This document shows, in pieces, positions 1 to 8,700 of a stretch of DNA of 41,763 bases. How positions within the stretch are numbered: the first letter of the stretch is position 1; each line of letters starts with the position of its first letter. This stretch comes from an uncultured Oscillochloris sp. (GTDB taxonomy: Bacteria > Chloroflexota > Chloroflexia > Chloroflexales > Chloroflexaceae), in assembly GCA_903920315.1 (NCBI GenBank), contig CAIXLU010000012.1:1-41763 (forward strand), written 5' to 3'. A program made the translations under genes and the position numbers. Below the pieces are notes generated by a model. It made no database searches and was not told where the DNA came from. It saw only the letters and a list, made by a program, of their open reading frames with translations.

Positions 1-1
1 A

Positions 2-238
2 CGGCTCACACACCTGGGTGCCGAGTTGCGCACCATTGTAGATGATGTCCTCAATGCGGAACAGGCAGCACTGTTCTGGGACGATCATTTGGCAGCACTG
101 ACCGATGCTGATGCGGAAACGTGGATTGCGGGTCTCCCCGAGATCTTGAAGCAAGCCCAGGCCCATCTCGGTCGCGGATTCGCCCGCGAACTGAACCAGC
201 AACTGCGTCTCGCACTGGAAGACTATCGTACCGCATAA
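2..238 (+). CDS. C-terminal end of an unidentified protein (cut by window edge)
   Basis: The frame is open from the first bases of the window and ends at a TAA at 236-238. A TTG at 26 could be read as a start, but the open codons before it (cgg ctc aca cac ctg) suggest the gene begins upstream. About 79 residues are visible, rich in Ala, Leu, Asp and Glu, with a WDDHLAAL and a GLPEILKQAQAHLGRGF segment that look helical. I do not recognise the family. The following TPR gene starts 86 bp downstream on the same strand, with a separate TATAGT promoter-like element near 270, so co-transcription is uncertain. Confidence 0.55.
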   Translation, partial: RLTHLGAELRTIVDDVLNAEQAALFWDDHLAALTDADAETWIAGLPEILKQAQAHLGRGFARELNQQLRLALEDYRTA

Positions 239-324
239 GACTGTTATGCACACGGATAGAGCGGCGTGCTATAGTATAGAATCTGAGTAGGCCCGGACGA
301 TGAGCGGGTACTTCGGAGACTCCT

Positions 325-1896
325 ATGGCTACAAGCGACCACCTGCATTTTATGCCCCTTGACCTCGACACCTTCGTGGGCAGCGAACGGTTTATGGCCG
401 GCACGCGCCTGGGAGCGGCGTTTAGTCAAGGGATGCGATCATACCTACGAGCCGCTTACGCCGAGGCGATTGAGCATTTTAAGGCTGCCCTGATCGCCGC
501 CTATGTGGATGGTGAGGAGCAGGCGCAGATCTTTGAGCGCGAGCGTGCGATCATTTACCTCTACATTGGCAACGCCTTGGCCTTCCAGGATGACTGGGAG
601 AGTTCCCTGCGCGAGTATTTGGAAGCGGTACAGACTGATCACCAGTTGGCCGAGGCTCACTATAACCTGGGCGTCGCCTTTGCCGCTCGCGGCCAGCTTG
701 ATCGGGCAATTGCTGCCTTCCGCGAGACTCTGGAGCACAACCCGAATCTCTACGAGGCTCACTTTGCCTTGGGTCGCTGCTACCAGAAGATTGACGACGC
801 TGGCCGGGCCTATATCCACTACAACAGCGCGTGCAACGCCCGCCCGCAGGCCGCAGAGCCACGCTACTACATGGGCCTGATGCACCAGAGCCACGGTGCC
901 CACGAGCTGGCGCAGAAGTGCTTCGCCGAGGCTCTGCGCGTCGAGCCGACCTTTATCTCGCCCGACACCGGAGCCTATGAAAACACGCTGGTCAGCCGAT
1001 CGGAAGAGGAAGTCGCCCAGTGGTACTATCGGCTGAGTCAGGCTCTCAAGTCGCAGAGCTACGAGGATGAGGCCGAGCGAATCTACCGCGCCTTGCTCCA
1101 GTGGCGGCCCCAGGAGTACCACGCCCGCTACCTGCTGGGCAACCTGCTGGCCCGCCAGCGCCGCTGGGACGAGTCGCTGGATGAGTACGGCCAGGTGCCG
1201 CCCCAGGACAAGCACTATGTTAATGTGCGCCTGCGCATGAGCGCGGTGCTGCGCCTGCTCAAGCGGCCAAAAAACGCCTACGATATGCTCTTCGAGTGCG
1301 CTCGGCTGAACCCCGGCAATGGGGGACTCTTCCTCAACATGGGCAAACTGCTCTACGATATGGGCCTGAACCCGGCGGCGGCCCGCGCCTTCGAGCGGGC
1401 CGTGCAGCTCCTGCCGAACGACCCTCAGGCCAACTACCTGCTCGGATTTATCTACAACGTCCTCGGTCGTGAGAGCTGGGCCTTGGCCGCATGGCGCAAG
1501 GCGGTGGAGTTGGCCCCCAACGCTCACTCCCTACGCTACGACCTGGGCTATATGTATGTGCGGCGCAGCCGCTTCGACCTCGCGGCCACCGAGTTTGCCC
1601 ACGTTCTTGATCACTGGCCCGAGGATGTGGAGACGAACTTCATGCTCGGCCTGTGCTACAAAGAACTGAGCGAGCCGGGGCGCTCGATCCCGCTTTTCGA
1701 GAAGGTGCTGCGGCGTAACCCGCGCCACGCCCAGGCGCTCTACTACCTGGGGGCGTGCTACCTTCAGATCGGCAATACCTCGCTTGGCAAGGCGTACCTG
1801 CGACGCTACGATCATCTCGCCCGCCAGAGCGATACGATCGCGAGCCTTTCTGGCTCGCGGCGGCGCAATGTGTCTACGGCGGCCACGACGCGGTGA
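325..1896 (+). CDS. Tetratricopeptide repeat (TPR) protein
   Basis: This is a 523-residue, apparently soluble protein made of tandem 34-residue TPR units. Typical pieces include AEAHYNLGVAFAARGQLDRA, YEAHFALGRCYQK, ANYLLGFIYNVLGRE and HAQALYYLGACYLQIGN. About ten or more units run from roughly residue 50 to 500. TPR arrays are protein-binding scaffolds; no enzyme domain, signal peptide or membrane segment is visible, so the partner is unknown. The ATG at 325 has GGAG about 8 bases upstream, and a TATAGT hexamer lies near 270. The first 40 residues, before the repeats, contain no known motif. It faces the convergent radical SAM gene across a 108-bp gap that shows no clear terminator. Confidence 0.9.
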   Translation: MATSDHLHFMPLDLDTFVGSERFMAGTRLGAAFSQGMRSYLRAAYAEAIEHFKAALIAAYVDGEEQAQIFERERAIIYLYIGNALAFQDDWESSLREYLEAVQTDHQLAEAHYNLGVAFAARGQLDRAIAAFRETLEHNPNLYEAHFALGRCYQKIDDAGRAYIHYNSACNARPQAAEPRYYMGLMHQSHGAHELAQKCFAEALRVEPTFISPDTGAYENTLVSRSEEEVAQWYYRLSQALKSQSYEDEAERIYRALLQWRPQEYHARYLLGNLLARQRRWDESLDEYGQVPPQDKHYVNVRLRMSAVLRLLKRPKNAYDMLFECARLNPGNGGLFLNMGKLLYDMGLNPAAARAFERAVQLLPNDPQANYLLGFIYNVLGRESWALAAWRKAVELAPNAHSLRYDLGYMYVRRSRFDLAATEFAHVLDHWPEDVETNFMLGLCYKELSEPGRSIPLFEKVLRRNPRHAQALYYLGACYLQIGNTSLGKAYLRRYDHLARQSDTIASLSGSRRRNVSTAATTR

Positions 1897-2004
1897 GGGA
1901 GGAAGGAGTGAGGACAGGTTCAAGAGCGAAACGCACCAGTGTTGACGATCTGGACAGCGCCATCGCCCAATGCCAATGGTACAGCTAACGACTACGACCG
2001 ATTG

Positions 2005-3198
2005 CTAGTAAAGCCACTCCTCAATGTGATACAGGGCGACACGCGGACGGCCCTGCGTCGCCAGACGCGCTCCGGTCTTTAGTTCGTCCATCTGGGTGTC
2101 GAGGGCAGATGAGGACAGGGGTACGATGCCGAGATCACGCATCCGGCTTGTGTAGTCGCTGTCGTCCGACACAATCAGCGGCGAAATGTACACCAGGTCG
2201 CCCGCATCGAGTCCCATCGCGGTCAGTACTGACAGCGACTGCGCAACGTGCTGGGGGGCCAGGGATTGGCCGCCCACCCCGGCCAGCAGAATGATCCCCA
2301 CATGGATGCCCGCCATCTTAATCCGCTCAACGGTTGTGATGCACTGCTGCGGCGAGCCGGGCTTGTTGAGCAGGTTGAACACCGCCTCGTCACCGCTCTC
2401 TAGCCCAATATAGACCCGCCGCACTCCCGCAGCGCGTAGCTCGGCGTACTCATCCGTGGTCTTCTGCTCGGCCCCAAAGATGTCCAGAAAGGCATAGAGA
2501 TCCTGGGCAGGCAATTCGTCGTGGATCACCTGGAGCAACTCTCGCAAGCGTTGCTGTGAGACAATCAGCGCGTTAGCATCGCCCAGGAAGATTGATCGCC
2601 GCATCCCCAACCCCCGCCCGAGGAGTGCCTTCACCTGCTGAATATGCTGGCGCAACGCCACTGGCGACTTGACCCGGAAGTGCCGATCACGGTAGAAGCT
2701 ACAGAATGTGCAGCGATTCCAGCTACAGCCCTCGGTTATCTGGAGTACTAGGGCGCGATACTGATCTGGCGGCACAATGCTGATCGGCAGATAGGTTGAC
2801 TGGAACATGCGCCGGTTGACCAAGGCACGATCCTCGTCCCAGGCCATGATCTGCGCGAACCAGCCGCGCAGATCGTCGGATAGCGCGTGAGTCACCCCCG
2901 CCACTATCCGCGCCACATGGGCGTGAACCGTCGCGTGCAAACGGACGCATTCGTCCTCCGACAAAAGCTGCCGGAGTTTTGGCGCCGGTGGTGCCGCAAC
3001 TATCTTGAGCAGAATGTCGCCCGAGATGCCAAAGCGATAGTTCCCACCATTGAGGAAACAACTCAGGGGACGACCCTCACGGTCGAAGGTAAAGGTAGCA
3101 CGCAAATTATCCGATATCGTGAGCGCCCAGGGTCGCGCATTGATATGGATCGATCCAAGTTCTGGGGTGGTAATAACCGAGGTAGTAGCCGTATCCAT
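2005..3198 (-). CDS. Radical SAM protein
   Basis: This is a 397-residue protein with the iron-sulfur cluster motif GCSWNRCTFCSFY (C158, C163, C166; CX4CX2C spacing, a variant of the usual CX3CX2C). It is followed by the expected SAM-barrel features: FLGDANAL, a GVRRVYIGLESGDE segment and a GIHVGIILLAGVGG strand. Enzymes of this class reductively cleave S-adenosylmethionine to a 5'-deoxyadenosyl radical. The first 150 residues form an N-terminal region that I do not recognise. No C-terminal cobalamin, SPASM or TRAM domain is obvious. The substrate is unknown. The gene begins 8 bp after the stop of the CheY-like receiver, so the two are probably co-transcribed with the upstream partner-switching genes. 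Confidence 0.85.
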   Translation of the reverse strand: MDTATTSVITTPELGSIHINARPWALTISDNLRATFTFDREGRPLSCFLNGGNYRFGISGDILLKIVAAPPAPKLRQLLSEDECVRLHATVHAHVARIVAGVTHALSDDLRGWFAQIMAWDEDRALVNRRMFQSTYLPISIVPPDQYRALVLQITEGCSWNRCTFCSFYRDRHFRVKSPVALRQHIQQVKALLGRGLGMRRSIFLGDANALIVSQQRLRELLQVIHDELPAQDLYAFLDIFGAEQKTTDEYAELRAAGVRRVYIGLESGDEAVFNLLNKPGSPQQCITTVERIKMAGIHVGIILLAGVGGQSLAPQHVAQSLSVLTAMGLDAGDLVYISPLIVSDDSDYTSRMRDLGIVPLSSSALDTQMDELKTGARLATQGRPRVALYHIEEWLY

Positions 3199-3206
3199 GC
3201 TGTCAT

Positions 3207-3581
3207 TCAGTCTCTCGATTGGCGTGCGAAAAAGGTCTGGACGCGGCGCTCAAGTTCCTCAAAATCAAAGGGCTTGGTGAGGTACTCATTTACTCCCACA
3301 CGGTAGGCATACTTCTCGGTATCGGGTGTACCGAACGCCGTCACCATGATCACATAGACATCCGCATTCTTCTGGCGGAGCGCTCGCACGAGATCAATCC
3401 CTCCCATGCGTGGCATATTCATATCTGTGATGATGACATCACTTGGCTGCGTCGCATAGCGTTCAAGGGCAGCCACTCCGTCTTCAGCCTCAACCACTGT
3501 ATAACCGCTGTTTGTCAGCAGAAAGCGATAGAGGCGACGGGTTGCTGGATCATCTTCAACGATCATCACCGTGGATGACAC
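3207..3581 (-). CDS. CheY-like single-domain response regulator
   Basis: This is a 124-residue stand-alone receiver domain. The acidic pocket is ED10D11, the phospho-acceptor is D53 in the strand DVIITDMNMP, a Thr/Ala switch lies in VTAFG, and the conserved Lys is in YLTKPFDF. No output domain follows, so it must signal through protein contact. The apparent start is GTG at 3581, with GAGG about 9 bases upstream; a later in-frame ATG lies within the first strand and would truncate it. It sits 131 bp after the STAS gene and 8 bp before the radical SAM gene, all on the minus strand. No cognate kinase is adjacent; the RsbW-type protein upstream is a Ser/Thr kinase family member, not a histidine kinase. 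Confidence 0.9.
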   Translation of the reverse strand: MSSTVMIVEDDPATRRLYRFLLTNSGYTVVEAEDGVAALERYATQPSDVIITDMNMPRMGGIDLVRALRQKNADVYVIMVTAFGTPDTEKYAYRVGVNEYLTKPFDFEELERRVQTFFARQSRD

Positions 3582-3712
3582 ATGTGCCTCGCTTCGCTAC
3601 TCAATCAATGACGCGGTGCGCTTCACCTACACGAACGAGGAGTACCCGCAATATCGCGCATGTCTTTTGGGTGGAATCACGCCCTTATGATACCATATCG
3701 TTTTTCAGAACC

Positions 3713-4039
3713 TCAGCGGAACTCGGCAAGATCGCGCTCGTCAATCGGGGGCATAAAGCGCGACATCTCGACCATCTTGAAAATCTTCTGGTGATGGGGG
3801 CTGACGTGCATCGCAAAGAGCTTATAGCCCGACTTCCGTGCCGAGACGACAAACTTTAGCAGGGCCGAGATTCCCGCTGAGTTAATAAACGAGACCTCGC
3901 TGAAATCAAGAACAGTGATTGGACGCATCTGCTCATATTCAGCCGCAATTGCCTCCGCCGATATTGCATCAACGCTGGTGCTGGTAATATGTAGGACGGC
4001 AACATCACCGAACTCTTCGCGCCGAATAATGTCGCTCAT
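3713..4039 (-). CDS. STAS-domain anti-sigma factor antagonist (SpoIIAA/RsbV-like)
   Basis: This is a 108-residue STAS-domain protein. The hallmark phosphorylation loop is DFSEVSFINSAGISAL, with S54 as the expected target serine. In this family the unphosphorylated form binds the anti-sigma kinase and frees its target, and phosphorylation by the kinase ends that contact. Its start codon overlaps the stop of the RsbW-like kinase gene by 4 bp (ATGA at 4036-4039), a sign of translational coupling and of 1:1 partner production. No sigma factor gene is present in the window, so the final target is unknown. The gene order, kinase before antagonist, is the reverse of the classical rsbV-rsbW arrangement. 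Confidence 0.92.
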   Translation of the reverse strand: MSDIIRREEFGDVAVLHITSTSVDAISAEAIAAEYEQMRPITVLDFSEVSFINSAGISALLKFVVSARKSGYKLFAMHVSPHHQKIFKMVEMSRFMPPIDERDLAEFR

Positions 4040-4464
4040 GGCTGCTCACTTCTCCGATAGAGTCGTAGGGTCAGTACGGTACCCTTCTGTGAGGAGTTTA
4101 CCTCATAATCATCAACAAGTTCACTAATGAGGTACATGCCGAACCCGCGCAGATAGCCTGCTTCAAGGCTCTGCTCATCAATGACGTGGCGGGAGACATC
4201 GTGTCCTTCCATGCCGGTTCCCTGGTCACTGATCCGGATCTCCAACTTCTCGCCATCAATCTCAAAAACCACGGCGACCAGCTTATTCACCTCGCCCTGG
4301 TTGCCATGATCAATCGCATTATTCACCGCCTCACTAATCGCTAGCTTCAGATCTTCGACCCGCTCATCGGAGAATCCGAAGGCAGCGCCAAGCTCGGCGG
4401 CGGTCGCCCGTACCACACGCTCAAAGATCGGGTTCGAGGGGATGTTCAGCTCTATGCGCTGCAT
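4036..4464 (-). CDS. RsbW/SpoIIAB-like anti-sigma factor serine kinase
   Basis: This is a 142-residue HATPase_c (GHKL) protein of the anti-sigma kinase type. The N-box is LAISEAVNNAIDHGN (E45, N48, N49), the G1-like box is ISDQGTGM, and the G2 box is RGFGMYLI. The family binds a sigma factor or other client and phosphorylates the STAS partner on serine with ATP. The start ATG at 4464 has AGGGG about 8 bases upstream. It is the first gene of a minus-strand group: kinase, STAS, receiver, radical SAM. The upstream 1.2 kb contains no gene, so the operon promoter should lie within 4470-4600, but no consensus stands out by eye. Confidence 0.92.
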   Translation of the reverse strand: MQRIELNIPSNPIFERVVRATAAELGAAFGFSDERVEDLKLAISEAVNNAIDHGNQGEVNKLVAVVFEIDGEKLEIRISDQGTGMEGHDVSRHVIDEQSLEAGYLRGFGMYLISELVDDYEVNSSQKGTVLTLRLYRRSEQP

Positions 4465-4917
4465 ATGGGCCCCTAATACTCACTCTACGGCAGCACACTA
4501 CACTGATTGGGTGCGCTCACCAACATAACAATTTGGGTAGTGGCTCGCAACAACACGCTACGGCAACGGCGCACCCGCATGATGCGAAGATCGCTGTCCT
4601 TTTTACATCCGCTGTCATGCATGATCGTTGTGTCCGGCTCTTCTTGGCTCGTTACAATTGAGAACGTGCAGCCATTCTGGATCGAGCCACTACCCGAATA
4701 GTGTGTAGCAGAACCCACTCAGAGCTTAGCGGCACGGGCGGATTTTATGCATGCTGGCGACAGTATAGCATTGTGCGTGGGAGATTGCACATCCTCTACG
4801 CGCCCGTTTCTGGATCACTGTTCAGCAGCAGATGGGCTCTTCATGAAGTGGCCAGTTCAGTCTGCATTGACACCGCACGCCCCTAATCATTCGGAAGGGG
4901 ATATTTCAATTTCCGGT
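4465..4917. other. Gene-free stretch with no recognisable feature
   Basis: About 450 bases upstream of the anti-sigma operon contain only short shadow reading frames without ribosome binding sites or protein-like composition. The operon's promoter and leader should lie at its left end. I see no tRNA, no terminator and no strong repeat here; the repeat-rich part begins at about 4918. Confidence 0.5.
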
Positions 4918-5056
4918 CAGACAACCATGCGGTTCGCCCACACCACCCGATGAAAACGAACCGTAGGGGCGCGTCGCGACGCGCCCCTACCCGACACCCG
5001 CTCATTTTCACGTTAGACAACCATGCGCATGGCGCACAACACCCGATGAAAAGAAC
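4918..5056 (-). repeat. Dispersed palindromic repeat, copy A (composite)
   Basis: The centre is a 28-bp perfect palindrome (GTAGGGGCGCGTCG plus its complement) at 4963-4990. The same palindrome with matching flanks occurs at 17733-17760 and 24646-24673, in the opposite orientation. In this copy the flank that reads, on the minus strand, TTTTCATCGGGTGKTGTG...CGCATGG...GTCT is present twice: once next to the palindrome (4918-4962) and again at about 5012-5056, so this is a one-and-a-half copy. A heptamer array follows directly. No coding capacity is seen. Confidence 0.8.
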
Positions 5057-5070
5057 TGCTGATGCTCGAC

Positions 5071-5098
5071 TATCGGCTATCGGGTATCGGCTATCGGC
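5071..5098. repeat. Heptamer tandem array (TATCGGS x4)
   Basis: Four 7-bp units (TATCGGC, TATCGGG, TATCGGC, TATCGGC) follow the palindromic repeat at a distance of about 15 bp. The complementary unit AGCCGAT makes up the array at 40582-40609, and the flanks of the two arrays are also related, which suggests that repeat and array moved or were copied together. Confidence 0.85.
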
Positions 5099-5143
5099 TC
5101 TTTTCACGCTACTATACCTCGCCGCCACTATGCTAGCACCTGT

Positions 5144-5149
5144 TATACT
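5144..5149 (+). promoter_or_regulatory. Candidate -10 box for the RNase P-like RNA
   Basis: TATACT lies 15-20 bases before the predicted 5' end of the structured RNA (start expected near 5156). No good -35 hexamer is visible 16-18 bases upstream, so the assignment is tentative. Confidence 0.4.
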
Positions 5150-5159
5150 AGCCCGGATG

Positions 5160-5560
5160 CACATGTGGCGAGCCGCCGCTGGAGCGAACCTCCAGAGGAA
5201 CTTCCCGACTCCTCGCCCACCCTCGGGTGGAAGGCCGCCCTGCGAAACAGCAAGTGGGGGCGCGTATGGGGCAACCTGTGCGCGACGCAAGACGGCAACA
5301 GAGAGCAGACCCGCCGGGGAAACTTGGTGAGGGGTGAAAGGGTGCGGGCGAAAGCCTTAATGTAAGAGCGCACCGGCGTTGGCAGTGATGCCGACGGCCA
5401 GGCGACTGCGCCGGCTGATGGGGAGCAAGGTGCGTGGGGCGAGCTCATCGGTAGGAGCCGTAAAGCGTTTGTACTACCCCGCTCGTTCGCATCGCCGCCG
5501 TAACGGCAGACCGGGTAGCACCCGGCGCGCTAGGAGCGGCCTCCGCTTCGTGCGGAGAGA
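5160..5560 (+). ncRNA. rnpB: RNase P RNA-like gene (bacterial type A-like)
   Basis: Several stretches match RNase P RNA conserved regions in the right order: AGAGGAACTTCC...GACTCC (5194-5212, CR-I position, fits GGAANNUC), AACAGAGAGCA...ACC-GCCG (5297-5315), GGTGAGGGGTGAAAGGGTGC (5326-5345), TAAGAGCGCACC (5363-5374) and GGGGAGCAAGG (5420-5430). A short P3-like hairpin (CTGGAG/CTCCAG, 5179-5195) precedes CR-I. GAGCCGC (5170-5176) can pair with GCGGCCTC (5536-5543) to close the molecule, and CTCCGC/GCGGAG (5541-5557) forms a 3' hairpin. The RNA would be the catalytic subunit that trims tRNA 5' leaders. Oddities: the P4 bases differ from the common GGAAAGUCC, and the usual CR-V (ACAGAAxCCGGCUUA) is not clear, the best candidates being GCAGACCGGGTAGC (5506-5519) or AGCACCCGGC (5517-5526). 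A small GAAA hairpin interrupts the loop at 5347-5356. Ends are approximate. Confidence 0.75.
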
Positions 5561-5656
5561 GAGATGGCGGCAGAGAACAAAATCGGGGGTATAGCCACGT
5601 GTGTGTTCCATCCCGGCCCGCAGCGTATCGCTACGGGCCGGGATGTTTGCGTAAGC

Positions 5657-5692
<36 letters not shown>

Positions 5693-5704
5693 TCGAGGTT
5701 CCCC

Positions 5705-8700
5705 ATGTCTGTTACGTTATTCCTCGCTGAGATCGCGGGCTGCCTCAAGAGCGGCATCGCCACTGAACATACCTATCGTCCCGCGTTGCAACAGCTTTTT
5801 GAGGCGATGTTGAGTCCGGCGAAGGCGACTAACGAGCCGAAGCACGCTCAGTATGGTGCGCCTGATTTTGTGATTCAGCAGGGCAATACGCCCATCGGCC
5901 ATGTTGAGGCGAAAGACATTGGGGTTAAGCTCGATCTGATCATCGGCGATAGCGAGCGCGAGAAGCCGCGTACCCGCGAGGGGACGCAGCTTCGACGGTA
6001 CCGCGCCGCTCTGCCCAATTTGCTCTTTACCGATGGCCTGGAGTGGCATTGGTTTGTCAATGGCACAGCCCGCCTCGAACTTCCGCTCCGCGTTGCTGCT
6101 TGGGACAAGGCCAAGCAGAAGCTCGTCCCTACGCCGACGGCAGCAGCGGATCTTGCCGGTCTGCTCTCCCAGTTCGCCGCACAGCAGATCCCGACCGTTA
6201 ATACGCCCCGCGAACTGGCGAGTCGGCTGGCGCAGGCGGCGCGTTGGCTGCACGATGTGATTGTTGATGTGCTGACGGCGCAGGGCGAAACGGGCGATTT
6301 ACATCAGCAGCTTACGGCGTTTCGCCAGACTCTCTTGCCGACCCTCAAGGGAGATGAGTTTGCCGATATGTACGCCCAGACGATTGTCTATGGCCTCTTT
6401 GCGGCCCGCGTTGCGATGCCGGAGAAGCTGAATTTTAGCCGCCTTGATGCGGCGATGTCCATCCCCAAAACCAACCCGTTTTTGCGTAAGCTGTTTCAGG
6501 AGATCGCAGGCTACGATCTTGATGAGCGCATCGCCTGGCTGGTGGATGATTGCGCCAGCCTATTGGCCCGCACCGATATTGGCGCGGTGCTGAAGGATTT
6601 TGGCAAGGCGACCAAGCAGGAAGATCCGGTTGTCCATTTCTACGAGACGTTTCTGGCCGCCTATAACCCGGCCCTGCGCGAATCTCGGGGCGTTTACTAC
6701 ACGCCTGAGCCGGTGGTCGGCTACATTGTGCGCTCGGTTGATCACCTGCTGACAACGCATTTCCACAAGCCAATGGGATTGGCCGACGAAAGTACGGTGA
6801 TTCTCGATCCGGCCACGGGTACGGCGACGTTTCTCTACGCGGTGGTGCAGCGCATCCACACGACCCTCAGCGACATGGGGTTGGCCGGAGCATGGGATAG
6901 CTATGTCTCGGAAAAGTTGCTGCGTCGGCTCTTTGGCTTTGAATTGCTGATGGCCCCGTACACCATTGCGCACCTGAAAATGGGACTGCTGCTGGGCCAG
7001 CTTGGTTATCATTTTGGCAGTAACGAGCGGCTGGGGATTTACCTGACTAATGCCTTGGAGGAAGCGTCTGTCCAGGCGACCATGCCATTTGCCCAATATA
7101 TCGCCCAGGAGGGCGAGGCGGCGAACGTGGTCAAGCAAGATAAGCCGGTGATGGTGATTATGGGAAACCCACCCTACTCAGGGCATAGCACAAATACGGG
7201 TGATTGGATTAAATCGCTCATTGAAGATTACAGGAAGGGTTTTCCTGATTTGTATAAGCCCGCTCAAGCTAAATGGCTCCAAGATGATTACGTGAAGTTT
7301 ATCCGTTTTGCTCAATGGCGTCTTGCCGAAACAGGAGAAGGCATTCTTGGATTCATTACAAATAATGGATATTTAGACAACTCAACTTTTAAGGGAATGC
7401 GTAAGAGTCTCCTTGAGGAGTTTGATGTTATCTACATCATGAATCTCCATGGGAACAGTAAAAAGAAGGAGTTTTCGCCTGACGGGTCATCTGAGGAGAA
7501 TGTCTTTGACATCCAACAAGGTGTAGCAATCGGCTTATTCATACGCCGAAAAGGCAAAAAAACAACGTTGGCCAAGCTACACTATGCTGATATTTGGGGA
7601 GGACGCGCAGAAAAATACGCTTTCCTTGAGACACATGATGTTGGCAATACCTCATGGGTCGAGGTGACACCAAGTGAACCAGCGTATCTTTTCAAGCCAC
7701 AGTCAACTGAGGTCAAGAAGGAGTACGAATCGGGATGGAGGTTACACCATGCCATGGGAGAAAATGGCGATCCAGCACCAGGTATTATTACTACTCACGA
7801 TGAATTTGCAGTCTCTTGGAATAGTGCTGAGGCGAAAGCCAAAATCAATCAGTTCCTATCTACGACGAATGAGCAAGAGGCTCGATTAATGTGGCGTTTG
7901 TGTACCCAAAATCAATGGCAATATGATCGCGCAAAAATTGCTCTTTTGAATGAACCTTGGGAAAATGATGTTTGTCCCATTCTGTATAGACCTTTTGACG
8001 TCAGATGGACGGTGTATAACTCCCACGTTGCGGTTCATCGTCGTGTCCGAGTAATGAGGCATATGCGATCTGGTGCAAATTTAGCACTTTGCGTCAGTCG
8101 TGGATTTGAAATACAAACCGGATACGAACACGTTTTCTGCTCAGATAGTATCATTCAGCATCACACTGTTTCGATAAAGGAAGTGAATTTTCTCTTTCCC
8201 CTGTATCTGTACTATCCTCTGTCTGATCGACATGCTAATTTCTCTGATAATTTCGTTGCACATATAGCAACTCAGGTACGATTGACATACATTGGCAATG
8301 GAAAAGGCGACCTTGTTCATAATTTCGGCCCCGAAGACATTTTCCACTACATCTACGCCATCTTCCACAGCCCCACCTATCGCACCCGCTACGCCGAGTT
8401 CCTCAAAATTGACTTCCCGCGCCTGCCGGTCACCAGCGATACCGCGCTCTTCACCGATCTCGTGGCGAAGGGAGCCGAGTTGGTTGATCTGCACCTGCTG
8501 AGGCTACCGGGAAGTAGCGGCGTCGGCGGCAACGGCGGCGCGGCGATCCTGCTGACTCCTGGCAAACAGGGAATCAGCTTCCCGCACAGCGGAACGGGGA
8601 TAGTCGAGAAAGTTGTCTACATCGCGCCAAAGGAGAGTGAACCGGGGCGGGTGGCGATCAACAGCACGCAATTTTTTATGGGCATTGATCGCGACATCTG

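Noticed and set aside
445-1527. Long open frame on the minus strand opposite the TPR gene
   Set aside because: It is the antisense shadow of a GC-rich TPR gene; residue composition (many Val, Gln, His, Gly) is unlike a real protein and no start signal is present.
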